DNA from: Palsa-504 sp963795795
GTDB lineage: Bacteria; Actinomycetota; Actinomycetes; Streptosporangiales; Streptosporangiaceae
Direction: 5' to 3'
Length of the DNA: 64,000 nucleotides
Assembly (NCBI GenBank): GCA_963795795.1
Contig: CAWCJS010000017.1
Coordinates: 38,208-102,207 of the forward strand
Shown: piece by piece, positions 44,598 to 52,656 of the stretch
Layout: each line of letters starts with the position of its first letter
Position numbering within the stretch: position 1 is the first letter of the stretch
Notes under the pieces: generated by a model
Seen by the model: only the letters and a program-made list of their open reading frames with translations
Database searches by the model: none
Told to the model about the DNA's origin: nothing
Made by a program: the position numbers and the translations under genes

Positions 44598-44673
44598 TCC
44601 GGTGTGCGGGTTAGGCGGCGGCGTCCGGTGTGCGGTTAGGCGGCGGCGTCCGGTGTGCGGTTAGGCGGCGGCG
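44598..44673. repeat. Three-copy 25-nt repeat carrying the hydrolase stop codon
   Basis: Units at 44598-44623 (26 nt), 44624-44648 and 44649-44673 (25 nt), each TCCGGTGTGCGG-TTAGGCGGCGGCG. On the minus strand each contains GACGCCGCCGCCTAA, the end of the alpha/beta hydrolase gene, so the gene's last codons and stop were triplicated. Confidence 0.85.
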
Positions 44674-45497
44674 TCCGGGGCACTGGGGTTCGAGGCTGCG
44701 GGCGCTGGTTCGGCCGGGTGGGTGATCTCGCCGGCGGGGGTGACGGGCTGCGCCGTGGCCTGGTCGACCCAGCGGGCGATACGGTCGGCGAGGTCATCGG
44801 TGCACGCGGACTCGGCGTGGCCCAGGCCGGGCACGAGCCACAGCTCCTTGGGCTCGCGGGCCGCCAGGTACAGCTGGCGGGCGTGCTCGGGCGGGAAGTA
44901 CGGGTCCTGGTCACCGTGCACGATCAGCAGCGGCACCGGCGAGATCAGCGCGGCCGCCTCGGCCGGCGGAACCGGAACCAGCTTCCAGCCTTCGGGGCTG
45001 ATCCGGGTCTTGAGCCAGCGCCTGGTCACGAGCCGGCCCAGCCGGTGCTCGATGGCCCAGTGCACCCGGCGCATCCGCTTGGTGCCGCGGTAGTACCAGC
45101 GGCCCGGACCGCTCACCGACACGACCGCGTCGACCCCGCCGATCAGGCCGGCGTGCCGCACGACGATGGACGCGCCCATCGAGAAGCCGACCGCGGCGAC
45201 CCGGGCGTAGCCGAGCTGGCGGGCGTAGGCGACCGCCACGTCCAGGTCCTTGATCTCGAGGTCGCCGAGCGTGGAAAGGCCGCCGGAGCGGCCGTGCCCG
45301 CGGAAGTCGAAGGTGATCACGCCGGCCGTCCGGTTGAAGCGGTTGGCGACACGCCAGACGTGCGGGCGCTGCCACGACAGCGTGAAGCCGTGCGCGACGA
45401 TGATCGCCAGGTCCTTCTCACCGGGCAGGTGGATGGCGTCGATCGGCACGCCGTCGTCCGTGACCAGCGTCGTTGCCGTGACAACCGCTGTGGCCAT
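44661..45497 (-). CDS. Alpha/beta hydrolase
   Basis: A 278-residue serine hydrolase. The oxyanion region IIVAHGFTLSWQRP precedes the nucleophile elbow GFSMGAS; the acid is in VHGDQDPYFP and the His in VPGLGHAES. The FDFRGHGRS segment and the overall order resemble cutinase-like or dienelactone-type esterases acting on small acyl substrates. The C-terminus is a Pro/Ala tail ending in DAAA with its stop within a tandem repeat. No signal peptide, so it is cytoplasmic. It is divergent from the cyclase gene (87 nt gap). Substrate unknown. Confidence 0.85.
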   Translation of the reverse strand: MATAVVTATTLVTDDGVPIDAIHLPGEKDLAIIVAHGFTLSWQRPHVWRVANRFNRTAGVITFDFRGHGRSGGLSTLGDLEIKDLDVAVAYARQLGYARVAAVGFSMGASIVVRHAGLIGGVDAVVSVSGPGRWYYRGTKRMRRVHWAIEHRLGRLVTRRWLKTRISPEGWKLVPVPPAEAAALISPVPLLIVHGDQDPYFPPEHARQLYLAAREPKELWLVPGLGHAESACTDDLADRIARWVDQATAQPVTPAGEITHPAEPAPAASNPSAPDAAA

Positions 45498-45584
45498 GCA
45501 TCACCCCGGCAGCCAGATTACAGGACTAGCGGATGAGGCCACTGATGCGGAAAGCTACCGGTAGCCGCCGAACGAAGGAGCATC

Positions 45585-46361
45585 ATGTCCGTGCTGTCCG
45601 CCCTGACCGACGCGATCCGGGATGGCTCGGTGGAGGTGATCGACCTCACCGCCCCGCTGTCCGCGAGCACGCCGATCCTCCAGCTGCCCCCGCCGTTCGG
45701 CAACACGGTCAGGTTCGGGCTCACCGAGATCAGCCACTACGACGAGCGCGGACCCGCCTGGTACTGGAACGACATCACGACCGGCGAGCACACCGGCACC
45801 CATTTCGACGCCCCGGTGCACTGGATCACCGGGAAGGACGGCGAGGACGTGGCCCAGGTCCCGGCGCCGCGGCTCATCGCCCCGGCGGTGGTGCTCGACT
45901 TCAGCGACGAGGTGGCGGCCAACCCGGACTTCCTGCTCGAGATCGACCACATCAGGGGCTGGGAGGCGGTGCACGGGCCGCTGCCCGAAGGCGGCTGGCT
46001 CTTGTACCGCACTGGGTGGGACGTCCGCTCCCACGACCAGGCCGAGTTCCTCAACGCGAACGAGACCGGCCCGCACACCCCCGGGATCAGCGTGTCCTGC
46101 GCGACCTGGCTGGCCGAGGAGGCGCCGATCATCGGGTTCGGGACCGAGACCGTCGGCACCGACGCCGGGGCCGCGCACTCCTTCGACCCGCCGTTCCCGT
46201 GCCATTCGATGCTGCTCGGGGCGGGCAAGTACGGCCTGACCCAGCTGCAGAACCTGTCCCGGCTGCCCACCACCGGCGCGGTCGTGATCACCAGCCCGCT
46301 GCCCATCGTCGGCGGCTCAGGCTCGCCGTGCCGCGCGCTGGCCCTGGTCGAACGCAACTGA
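45585..46361 (+). CDS. Cyclase family (kynurenine formamidase-like) hydrolase
   Basis: A 258-residue metal-dependent hydrolase of the cyclase family (KynB, isatin hydrolase relatives). The metal motif HTGTHFDAPVHW lies at about residue 65, with GWDVRS and the downstream CHSMLLGAGKYGLTQLQN loop. Members hydrolyse amide or lactam bonds in aromatic or small cyclic compounds. AAGGAG lies before the ATG. It is followed after 2 nt by a ThDP-dependent enzyme, so the two probably act in one pathway. Confidence 0.87.
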   Translation: MSVLSALTDAIRDGSVEVIDLTAPLSASTPILQLPPPFGNTVRFGLTEISHYDERGPAWYWNDITTGEHTGTHFDAPVHWITGKDGEDVAQVPAPRLIAPAVVLDFSDEVAANPDFLLEIDHIRGWEAVHGPLPEGGWLLYRTGWDVRSHDQAEFLNANETGPHTPGISVSCATWLAEEAPIIGFGTETVGTDAGAAHSFDPPFPCHSMLLGAGKYGLTQLQNLSRLPTTGAVVITSPLPIVGGSGSPCRALALVERN

Positions 46362-46363
46362 GC

Positions 46364-48133
46364 ATGCGGGTCGCGGACGCCGTCGGGCGGGAGCTGGCCA
46401 GGCTCGGCGCCGACGTGGTGTTCGGCGTGGTCGGCAGCGGGAACTTCCACGTCACCAACGCGCTGATCGGCGGCGGGGCGCGGTTCATCGCGGCCAGGCA
46501 CGAAGGCGGCGCCACCGTCATGGCCGACGCCTGGGCCAGGACCGCGGGCCGGCCTGGCGTGGTGTCCGTGCACCAGGGGCCCGGGCTGACCAACGCCATG
46601 ACCGGGATCGCCGAGGCGGCCAAGAGCCGGACCCCGCTGTTGGTGCTCGCCGCGGAGGCCCCGGAGGTCAGGTCCAACTTCCACGTGGACGTGGCCGGGC
46701 TCGCCGCCGCGGTCGGCGCGGTCGCCGAGCGGCTCTACTCCCCCGCGTCGGCGGTGGCCGACGCGCACCGCGCCTGGCAGACGGCGCTCGGACGGCGGAC
46801 CGTGGTCCTGGCCCTGCCGCTGAGCGTCCAGGCCGCGGCCTGCGAGCCGGACCCCTCGCGGGGGGGTCTGGGGGGGTCGTCCCCCTGGGTCGGCACGGTG
46901 CAGGCCGCCCCGCGGACCTACCCGCCCGCGCCCTCGCCCGAGGCGACCTCGGCGCTCGCGGCCGTGCTGCGCGGCGCCGACCGGCCCGTGTTCATTGCGG
47001 GGCGCGGCGCGCGCGGGCGGGCCGGACGGCCCTCGGCGCGCGCGGAGCTTGAGCGGCTCGCGGACGCGTGCGGGGCGCTGCTGGCCACGTCGGCCGTCGC
47101 GAAGGGGCTGTTCAAGGGCAACCCGTGGGACCTGGACGTGAGCGGAGGGTTCGCCTCGCCGCTCACGGCCGAGCTGATCACCGGCGCCGACCTCATCGTC
47201 GGCTGGGGCTGCTCGCTGAACATGTGGACGATGCGGCACGGCAAGCTGATCGGGACCGGGACCACGCTCATCCAGGTCGACGACGACCCCACCGCGCTCG
47301 GCGCGCACCGGCCCGTGCACCTCGGCGTGGTCGGCGATGTCGCCGAGACCGCTCGCGCCGTCGCGGACGCGCTCGGCGCTCGGAGCGAGGAAGGTGACGC
47401 GGGAGGGGAACCATGGGTCGTTCGGGAAAAAGGAGACGGCGGGTCACCTGGTGCGGTGGGTACGTCGGGTGCGGCGGGGTACCGGTCGGCGGCGCTGCGG
47501 GAGCGGATCGCGCGCGAGGTGCGGTGGCGGGACGTGCCGTTCGCGGACGAGAGCGACGGGGAGCGGATCGATCCGCGCACCTTGTCGATCGCGCTGGATG
47601 ACCTGCTGCCCGCCGGGCGGACCGTGGCGGTGGACTCCGGGAACTTCATGGGGTACCCGAGCATGTACCTGTCCGTCCCCGACGAGGCGGGGTTCTGCTT
47701 CACCCAGGCGTTCCAGTCGATCGGGCTCGGCCTGGCCACGTCGATCGGGGCCGCGGTCGCGCGGCCAGACCGGCTGGCGGTGGCCGCCCTCGGCGACGGC
47801 GGCGCGCTGATGGGGGTCAGCGAGCTCGAGACCGTCGTGCGGCTCGGGCTGGCGATGGTCGTGGTGGTGTACGACGACGAGGCGTACGGCGCGGAGGTGC
47901 ACCACTTCGGGCCGGACGGGGATCCGCTGGACACCGTGCGGTTCCCCCCGGCGGACATCGGGGCGATCGCGAGGGGGTTCGGGTTCGAGGGCGTCACGGT
48001 GCGCGGGGTCGGGGATCTCGGCGCGGTCCGCGACTGGCTGGAAGGGCCGCGCCGGCGGCCGCTGCTCATCGACGCTAAGATCACCTCCGAGCGCGGGTCC
48101 TGGTGGCTGGAGGAAGCCTTCCGCGGCCACTGA
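46364..48133 (+). CDS. ThDP-dependent enzyme (acetolactate synthase/decarboxylase-like)
   Basis: A 589-residue three-domain ThDP enzyme. The Pyr domain has the catalytic Glu in AARHEGGATVMADA and SVHQGPGLTN; a central TH3 domain follows; the PP domain has GDGGALMGVSELETVVRLG. After it comes VVYDDEAYGAE in place of the usual Asn-containing motif. A linker around residues 165-185 contains Gly/Ser/Trp runs encoded by a G-run repeat, and a second poorly conserved stretch is rich in Glu/Gly. It starts 2 nt after the cyclase gene and is likely coupled to it. The reaction could be decarboxylation or carboligation of a 2-oxo acid; it is not a typical large subunit of acetolactate synthase. Confidence 0.85.
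   Translation: MRVADAVGRELARLGADVVFGVVGSGNFHVTNALIGGGARFIAARHEGGATVMADAWARTAGRPGVVSVHQGPGLTNAMTGIAEAAKSRTPLLVLAAEAPEVRSNFHVDVAGLAAAVGAVAERLYSPASAVADAHRAWQTALGRRTVVLALPLSVQAAACEPDPSRGGLGGSSPWVGTVQAAPRTYPPAPSPEATSALAAVLRGADRPVFIAGRGARGRAGRPSARAELERLADACGALLATSAVAKGLFKGNPWDLDVSGGFASPLTAELITGADLIVGWGCSLNMWTMRHGKLIGTGTTLIQVDDDPTALGAHRPVHLGVVGDVAETARAVADALGARSEEGDAGGEPWVVREKGDGGSPGAVGTSGAAGYRSAALRERIAREVRWRDVPFADESDGERIDPRTLSIALDDLLPAGRTVAVDSGNFMGYPSMYLSVPDEAGFCFTQAFQSIGLGLATSIGAAVARPDRLAVAALGDGGALMGVSELETVVRLGLAMVVVVYDDEAYGAEVHHFGPDGDPLDTVRFPPADIGAIARGFGFEGVTVRGVGDLGAVRDWLEGPRRRPLLIDAKITSERGSWWLEEAFRGH
46853..46905 (+). repeat. Dispersed G-run palindromic repeat, copy 6, inside the ThDP gene
   Basis: CTCGCGGGGGGGTCTGGGG is followed by GGGTCGTCCCCCTGGGTC and GGCACGG, as in the helY copy. 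It encodes a Gly/Ser linker between the Pyr and TH3 domains without breaking the frame. Confidence 0.75.
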
Positions 48134-48228
48134 CCGCGGCGGCGTGAACCGCGGCCGAGGCCGGGCCGTTTCAGTGGTGAAGGCAAATACGGGCCACGCT
48201 CAGCGGGCCGGGAAAAGAGGCAGCCATC

Positions 48229-48423
48229 ATGTGGAGCGCCCTGCTCGTCGGCGTGGGCCTGCTCGTCGCGCTGGCCGGTGTCGTCTTCACTCTCCAGGGC
48301 GTCGGCGTCATCGGCGGGAGCGTCATGTCCGGCTCCACCTTCTGGGCGGTGGCCGGGCCGGTGATCGCGCTGGCGGGCCTGGCCACGGCCGCCGCCGGGC
48401 TGCGCCGCCGGATCGTCCGCTAG
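48229..48423 (+). CDS. Small two-helix membrane protein
   Basis: A 64-residue protein with two hydrophobic helices (ALLVGVGLLVALAGVVFTL and FWAVAGPVIALAGLATAAAGL) joined by a Gly/Ser loop and ending in RRRIVR, consistent with inside-positive orientation at the C-terminus. AGAGG lies 8 nt before the ATG. It resembles small actinobacterial membrane proteins of unknown function. Codon composition is as in the neighbours. It follows the ThDP gene after 95 nt and faces amt. Confidence 0.6.
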   Translation: MWSALLVGVGLLVALAGVVFTLQGVGVIGGSVMSGSTFWAVAGPVIALAGLATAAAGLRRRIVR

Positions 48424-48565
48424 CCCGGTGGCCTGGCCTGTGCGCAGCGGAAGCTCAGACGCAGTAGTACACCTCCAGGCGGGGCACCAGGGCCGATGGT
48501 TACGATCCGGGCGGCCGCTGGATCTTGATTGCATAGTGTCCGGGACCCGGCCCGCGCGTCTGACG

Positions 48566-48605
48566 CGGTTGCGCATCCGGGCACGGATGCCCGGATGCGC
48601 AACCG
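48566..48605. terminator. Perfect 17-bp hairpin between convergent genes
   Basis: Arms 48567-48583 and 48588-48604 are fully complementary around a CGGA tetraloop, with one more C-G pair outside. It stands between the small membrane gene and the amt stop at 48633, so it can end transcription from both sides. There is no T tract. The rest of 48424-48632 shows nothing else. Confidence 0.8.
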
Positions 48606-48632
48606 TTACGCTACGGCCGCACGCAGCGCACG

Positions 48633-50132
48633 CTAGGTATCGTCCTTCGAGGCGGCGGCCGCCTTTTCCGGCAGCTTCCCGTCCGGTGACGATTTCTCGT
48701 CGGCGATCGAGGCGGCGCTCACGCTGACCAGCTCGTCGGACGGGTACGCCTCCTCGCCGTGCACCGCCACGTCGCCGATCTCCAGGACGTCATCGGGCAG
48801 CCGGAGATTCATCCTGAACACGTACTTGATGACCATCAGGATGGCGAAGGTGACCGCCGCATCCCAGATGATGACCGTGAGCGCGGCGCCGGCCTGGATG
48901 GCCAGCTGCTTCGGGTGCCCGTAGAACAGCCCGGCCCCCGAGACCGAGGGGTTCTTGCCCAGGCCGATGTACTCGATCATCTTCGGGTCCGCGAACAGGC
49001 CGACCATCAGGCCGCCGAACAGCCCGGCGATGCCGTGCGTGTACACGACGCCGAGCGCGTCGTCGACCTTGTTGAACGGCCATACGTACTTCGGCAGGTA
49101 GTACCAGGCCACCCAGACGATCGCGGAGTCGATCAGGCCGATCAGGATCGCGCCGAAGCCGTTCACGTAGCCGGCCGCCGGGGTGATGCCGACCAGGCCG
49201 CAGATCATGCCGTTGACGCCGCCCAGGAAGGTCGGCTTCTTCTCGCTGCTGAACGCCATGTCCATGACGATCCAGGTCATCATGGCCACCGCGGTGGCCA
49301 GGTTGGTGTTGACGACCGCCGCGCCCGCGTCGGCGCCGGCGAAGTACGGGTCACCGCCGTTGAAGCCGTTCCAGCCGAGCCACAGGATGCCGGCGCCGAC
49401 CGCGACGAACAGCAGGTTGTTCGGGACGGCGCGCTCGCGGTCGCGCTTGAGCCTCGGCCCGACCACCGCGGCGGCGACGAAGCCGGACACGCCCGCGGCC
49501 AGGTGGATGACGTAACCGCCGGAGAAGTCCAGGGCGCCCTTGCCCGCCCAGTAGCCGCCGCCCCATAGCAGGAACGCGTTCACCGCGTAGGCGAAGGTGA
49601 TCCACAGCGGGACGAAGATCAGCCAGACCTTGAAGCTGATCCGGCCGATCACGCTGCCGATGAACAGGATCGGGGTGATCGCCGCGAACACGAACTGGAA
49701 GTACATCAGCGTCGACTGGGGGAACCTGAAGTTCGGCATCAGCCCGTTCAGCAGCGGGATGTTCGCCTGGCCCTCCTCTGCGGCGTGGCCGAGTACGGAA
49801 CGGGGGTCGCCGAGGAAGGTGTGGACCAGGGGCGTGCCGAAGCCCATCTTGAAGGCCCACAGCACCCACACGATGAGCGTCAGGCAGAACGTGCAGAACA
49901 CCATCAGCACGGTGTTTATGGCCCACTTCTTCTGCACCAGGCCGCCATAGAGGACGGCCAGGGCAGGGATGGACATCAGGCCGACAAGCGTGGCTGCTGT
50001 CATCTGCCAGGAGTTATCCCCGGCGTTCAGCCAGCTAGCGATAGGGTTCCACTCCGCCTCCAGGGGGCTATCGGGCCTTCTGGGGGCCAACGTCAGCGAT
50101 GGCTCTACCCCGGCCGTTTCTAATTCCTGCAA
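48633..50132 (-). CDS. amt: Ammonium transporter Amt
   Basis: A 499-residue Amt/MEP/Rh channel with eleven TM helices. Markers are VLYGGLVQKKWAINT, the first pore His in DFSGGYVIHLAAGVSG, WNGFNGGDP, FLGGVNGMICGL and the second pore His in VYTHGIAGLFGG. The C-terminal cytoplasmic tail is about 60 residues and acidic. The best start is a TTG at 50132; an ATG 5 nt upstream in another frame opens a five-codon peptide (MPCRN) that overlaps it. A GlnR box lies immediately upstream. No glnK or glnD gene follows; the downstream neighbour is a terminator. Confidence 0.93.
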   Translation of the reverse strand: MQELETAGVEPSLTLAPRRPDSPLEAEWNPIASWLNAGDNSWQMTAATLVGLMSIPALAVLYGGLVQKKWAINTVLMVFCTFCLTLIVWVLWAFKMGFGTPLVHTFLGDPRSVLGHAAEEGQANIPLLNGLMPNFRFPQSTLMYFQFVFAAITPILFIGSVIGRISFKVWLIFVPLWITFAYAVNAFLLWGGGYWAGKGALDFSGGYVIHLAAGVSGFVAAAVVGPRLKRDRERAVPNNLLFVAVGAGILWLGWNGFNGGDPYFAGADAGAAVVNTNLATAVAMMTWIVMDMAFSSEKKPTFLGGVNGMICGLVGITPAAGYVNGFGAILIGLIDSAIVWVAWYYLPKYVWPFNKVDDALGVVYTHGIAGLFGGLMVGLFADPKMIEYIGLGKNPSVSGAGLFYGHPKQLAIQAGAALTVIIWDAAVTFAILMVIKYVFRMNLRLPDDVLEIGDVAVHGEEAYPSDELVSVSAASIADEKSSPDGKLPEKAAAASKDDT

Positions 50133-50152
50133 GGCATGTTTCCCATGGCCGG

Positions 50153-50209
50153 GTTTCGGCCGCGTTTCTCGATTGTTACGCAGCCGGTAACGCCCGCGGC
50201 GGACGTTAC
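50153..50209 (-). promoter_or_regulatory. GlnR operator of amt
   Basis: Read on the minus strand the half-sites GTAAC-n6-GAAAC-n6-GAAAC fall at 50179-50175, 50168-50164 and 50157-50153, with further GTTAC (50191-50187) and GTAAC (50209-50205) elements upstream. This matches the actinobacterial GlnR box gTnAc-n6-GaAAc. It ends about 20 nt before the amt start. Nitrogen-limitation induction by GlnR is inferred from this match and from the known amtB regulation in Streptomyces. Confidence 0.78.
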
Positions 50210-50317
50210 CTAGGTGTGTCGCAGGGCAGATGTAGACGCCCGCCGATCGTCCCCGCTAGCTTGTGCTGCTGAACGTCCGCTAGAAGCTAGCTGGACTGGA
50301 CGACACGAGGAGGACCG

Positions 50318-50962
50318 ATGGAGCGGGGCAAGAAGAGAGTCTTCGCGGGCCTGGCGGCGCTCGCGCTGGCCGGCGGCGCGGTTGCGGCGCTCGGACCTGG
50401 GGCCAGCGCGGCCAGCTCGGCCTGCGGTAGTTCCTGCCTGTCCCTGTACGCGCAGAGCTTCGGCACGGCCGACGTCAGCGCGGTCCTGGCCGCCGCGGCA
50501 GGCAAACCGCAGTACATCATCCTGTCCGCCGCCGCGGACACCGAGTCCGAGGACTTCAAGGCCGAGTTCCAAGGCACCGTCACTGACTTCTGCAACGCCG
50601 GCATCATGACGGGCGTGGTGTGCACGACCTGGCCGAACAACAGCGTCTACGAGTACCAGTACACCCCGGGGAACGTAGACAGCAGCCTGTGCCTCGGAAC
50701 CGCCGTGGCCGCCGTCAACGGCACTAAGGTCAGCCTCCAGCGGTGCGGGGTAGACGCCGAGACGACGTGGATCCTGCTGTCGATCGACACCATCGGGGGG
50801 TACCAGCCGCTGATCGCCGGGACCGATACGGTCCAGAACACGCCGGTCGTACTGACCGCGGGCAGCGCCGTCGGGGACAAGCTGACCACCCACCAGCTCA
50901 ACCTGGTAAACGGCACCTTCAACCCCGCGCAGATGTGGCAGACCGTGAGCGGGGTCCTGTAG
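50318..50962 (+). CDS. Small secreted protein of unknown function
   Basis: A 214-residue exported protein. The signal peptide (RVFAGLAALALAGGAVAAL, cleavage near GASA-AS) is followed by a mature part with six Cys (CGSSC, FCNAG, VVCTT, SSLCLG, QRCG) that could form three disulfides. The second half repeats Thr/Val/Gln-rich strands, similar in feel to carbohydrate-binding beta-trefoil domains, but no family is certain. GAGGAGG lies 5 nt before the ATG. It is divergent from amt with the GlnR box between them (closer to amt). Confidence 0.7.
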   Translation: MERGKKRVFAGLAALALAGGAVAALGPGASAASSACGSSCLSLYAQSFGTADVSAVLAAAAGKPQYIILSAAADTESEDFKAEFQGTVTDFCNAGIMTGVVCTTWPNNSVYEYQYTPGNVDSSLCLGTAVAAVNGTKVSLQRCGVDAETTWILLSIDTIGGYQPLIAGTDTVQNTPVVLTAGSAVGDKLTTHQLNLVNGTFNPAQMWQTVSGVL

Positions 50963-50964
50963 AC

Positions 50965-51150
50965 GGCTGCCGACCTCAGCGTGGTGGACGTGGCGGCGGC
51001 GCTGGCGGGCAGGCCCGCCGTGATCGGGAACATCCCGGCCGGGCGAGTTCCCGCGCGAGATCGGCCCTGGTACCGGGCGGGCAGCGGCTGCTGGTCTCGA
51101 ACTACCTCTCTGAGCAACTCGAAGCGCTCAGCGTGCCCAGTATCCCGTGA
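50965..51150 (+). pseudogene. C-terminal remnant of a YVTN/lactonase-type beta-propeller
   Basis: Fragments of one propeller blade are readable only by changing frame: ADLSVVDVAAALAGRPAVIGNIPAG, split here as ADLSVVDVAAA and LAGRPAVIGNIPAG, then EFPREI in a second frame and ALVPGGQRLLVSNYLSEQL with EALSVPSIP and a stop at 51150 in a third. The pattern of DxxxG..PREIAL.PGG..LLVSNY is typical of YVTN repeats. No start or upstream blades are present, so it is a decayed gene end, although two close indel errors would look the same. Confidence 0.55.
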
Positions 51151-51197
51151 CGGCCGGCACTATGCTGGCGACCGTTCCGGCTCAAGGAGGATGATTC

Positions 51198-52133
51198 ATG
51201 GCCCCGCGCAGTCCTTCACGGTCTGCTGACGGGACGGCGGGGATGCGCGTACTGGTTACCGGGGACCGCGGCAAGGTCGGCGTCCCGGTCGCGGGGCACC
51301 TGCGGCGGTCCGGGTACGAGGTAACGGGGTTCGACCTCGCCGACGGGGCGGATGTACTGGACCTGGCCGCCGTCACGCGCGCGGCCCGGGGCTGCGCGGC
51401 GATCGTGCACCTGGCGGCGCTGGCCCACGACACCGCGGGCACGCCGGAGCAGATCATGGCGGTGAACGTCCTGGGCACGTGGCACGCGCTGCTGGCGGCC
51501 GAGGCAGCCGGGGCAAGCCGGGTGATCTGCTTCTCCAGCGCGCAGGTGCTCGGGATCGCGGAGGGTGAGCGGCTACCCGACTACTTCCCCGTCGATGACG
51601 ATCATCCCCGCCGGGCGATGCGCCCGTACGGGCTGTCCAAGGTCCTGGTCGAGGACCTGTGCGAGGGTTTCACCGCGCGGACCGGGATCGCCACGGTCTG
51701 CCCGCGGCCGGTGGCGGTCTGGGCCGAGAGCCGGTACACCACGGTGGAGGCCCTGTGGCGCGCTCAGCCGAGCGCGGAATGGGAGCCGTTCTGGGAGTAC
51801 GGCGCGTTCGTGGACGCGCGCGACGTGGCCGCGGCGGTGGACCTGGCGCTGACCGTGCCGCTCCACGGGCACCACCGGGTACTCCTGTGCGCCGCCGACA
51901 TCGCCGGGACCGGGCCCAGCCTGGACCTGGCCGCGCGGCTCGCGCCCGGGGTACCCGTCACCGCCCCCGGTCGGTACCTGGCCGATCCGTGCGCCGCGCT
52001 CCTGGACTGCCGCGCCGCCGCGGCCGCCCTCGGCTGGAGGCCGGCCTACCGGTGGTCAGAGCGCGGGCGGGGCACCGATGGCGCCGTCAGCGCGGCGGAT
52101 CCTCCCCGACCAGCCCGTCGACCGTCTCCCTGA
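51198..52133 (+). CDS. NAD-dependent epimerase/dehydratase family protein
   Basis: A 311-residue extended SDR. The NAD motif GDRGKVGVPVAGHLR starts about residue 22, an acidic residue GFDLADGAD binds ribose, and the catalytic region has CFSSAQVLG and the Tyr-x3-Lys in PYGLSKVLVE. C-terminal residues form the substrate lid. The ATG at 51198 has AGGAGG 7 nt upstream. A methionine at 51243 (MRVLVTG) is an alternative that removes the polar tail. Its 3' end overlaps the convergent DinB gene by 47 nt. Substrate unknown. Confidence 0.83.
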   Translation: MAPRSPSRSADGTAGMRVLVTGDRGKVGVPVAGHLRRSGYEVTGFDLADGADVLDLAAVTRAARGCAAIVHLAALAHDTAGTPEQIMAVNVLGTWHALLAAEAAGASRVICFSSAQVLGIAEGERLPDYFPVDDDHPRRAMRPYGLSKVLVEDLCEGFTARTGIATVCPRPVAVWAESRYTTVEALWRAQPSAEWEPFWEYGAFVDARDVAAAVDLALTVPLHGHHRVLLCAADIAGTGPSLDLAARLAPGVPVTAPGRYLADPCAALLDCRAAAAALGWRPAYRWSERGRGTDGAVSAADPPRPARRPSP

Positions 52134-52626
52134 TCAGGTCCGCGTGGCCGACGTGCCGCGCGTACTCCTCGATCATGTCGATCAGGATGCGGCGCAGGCT
52201 GGGCGCCCGGCCGTCCGGCCAGCGGCGTTTGGCCAGCTGTTCCAGGTCGCCGTCGCTGAGCGCGTCGGAGACCGCCGCCCGGGAGCGGGTCACGGCGTCC
52301 TGCCAGAGCGCGTAGAGCTGCTCGGGGGTATCGTCGGCGGCCGAGTGCCAGTCCCAGTCCTGGTCGGCGTCCCAGTCCACGCTGTCCCACGGGGGCCCGA
52401 ACTCCCATCCGTGCAGCCTGCGGGAGAAGTACTCCTCCTCGACGACGGCCAGGTGCTTGAGCAGCCCGCCGAGGGTCATCGTCGAGGCGCCGACCGTGGC
52501 CCGCAGGCCCGCCGCGTCGAGTCCCCCGCACTTCCAGGCGAAGATCGCGCGCTGGCGCTCGAGGGAGCCGAGGAGGGTGGCGGTCTCGTCGCCTGCCACG
52601 GGAGGTTCGGTGGGGAGCTCAGCCAT
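52087..52626 (-). CDS. DinB/DUF664 family protein
   Basis: A 179-residue four-helix-bundle protein. Helix starts LLGSLERQRAIFAWKCGGL and MTLGGLLKHLAVVEEEYFSRRL are typical, with the metal His in LKHLAVVEEEYF and two more in EEYARHVGHADLIRE. Many family members are metal-dependent thiol (bacillithiol or mycothiol) S-transferases; which activity holds here is not shown. It is encoded 30 nt after the GH3 gene on the same strand and may be cotranscribed; it overlaps the convergent epimerase. Confidence 0.85.
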   Translation of the reverse strand: MAELPTEPPVAGDETATLLGSLERQRAIFAWKCGGLDAAGLRATVGASTMTLGGLLKHLAVVEEEYFSRRLHGWEFGPPWDSVDWDADQDWDWHSAADDTPEQLYALWQDAVTRSRAAVSDALSDGDLEQLAKRRWPDGRAPSLRRILIDMIEEYARHVGHADLIRETVDGLVGEDPPR

Positions 52627-52656
52627 GGGTATCGTCGCGGACCTTTCTGTGCGCGG

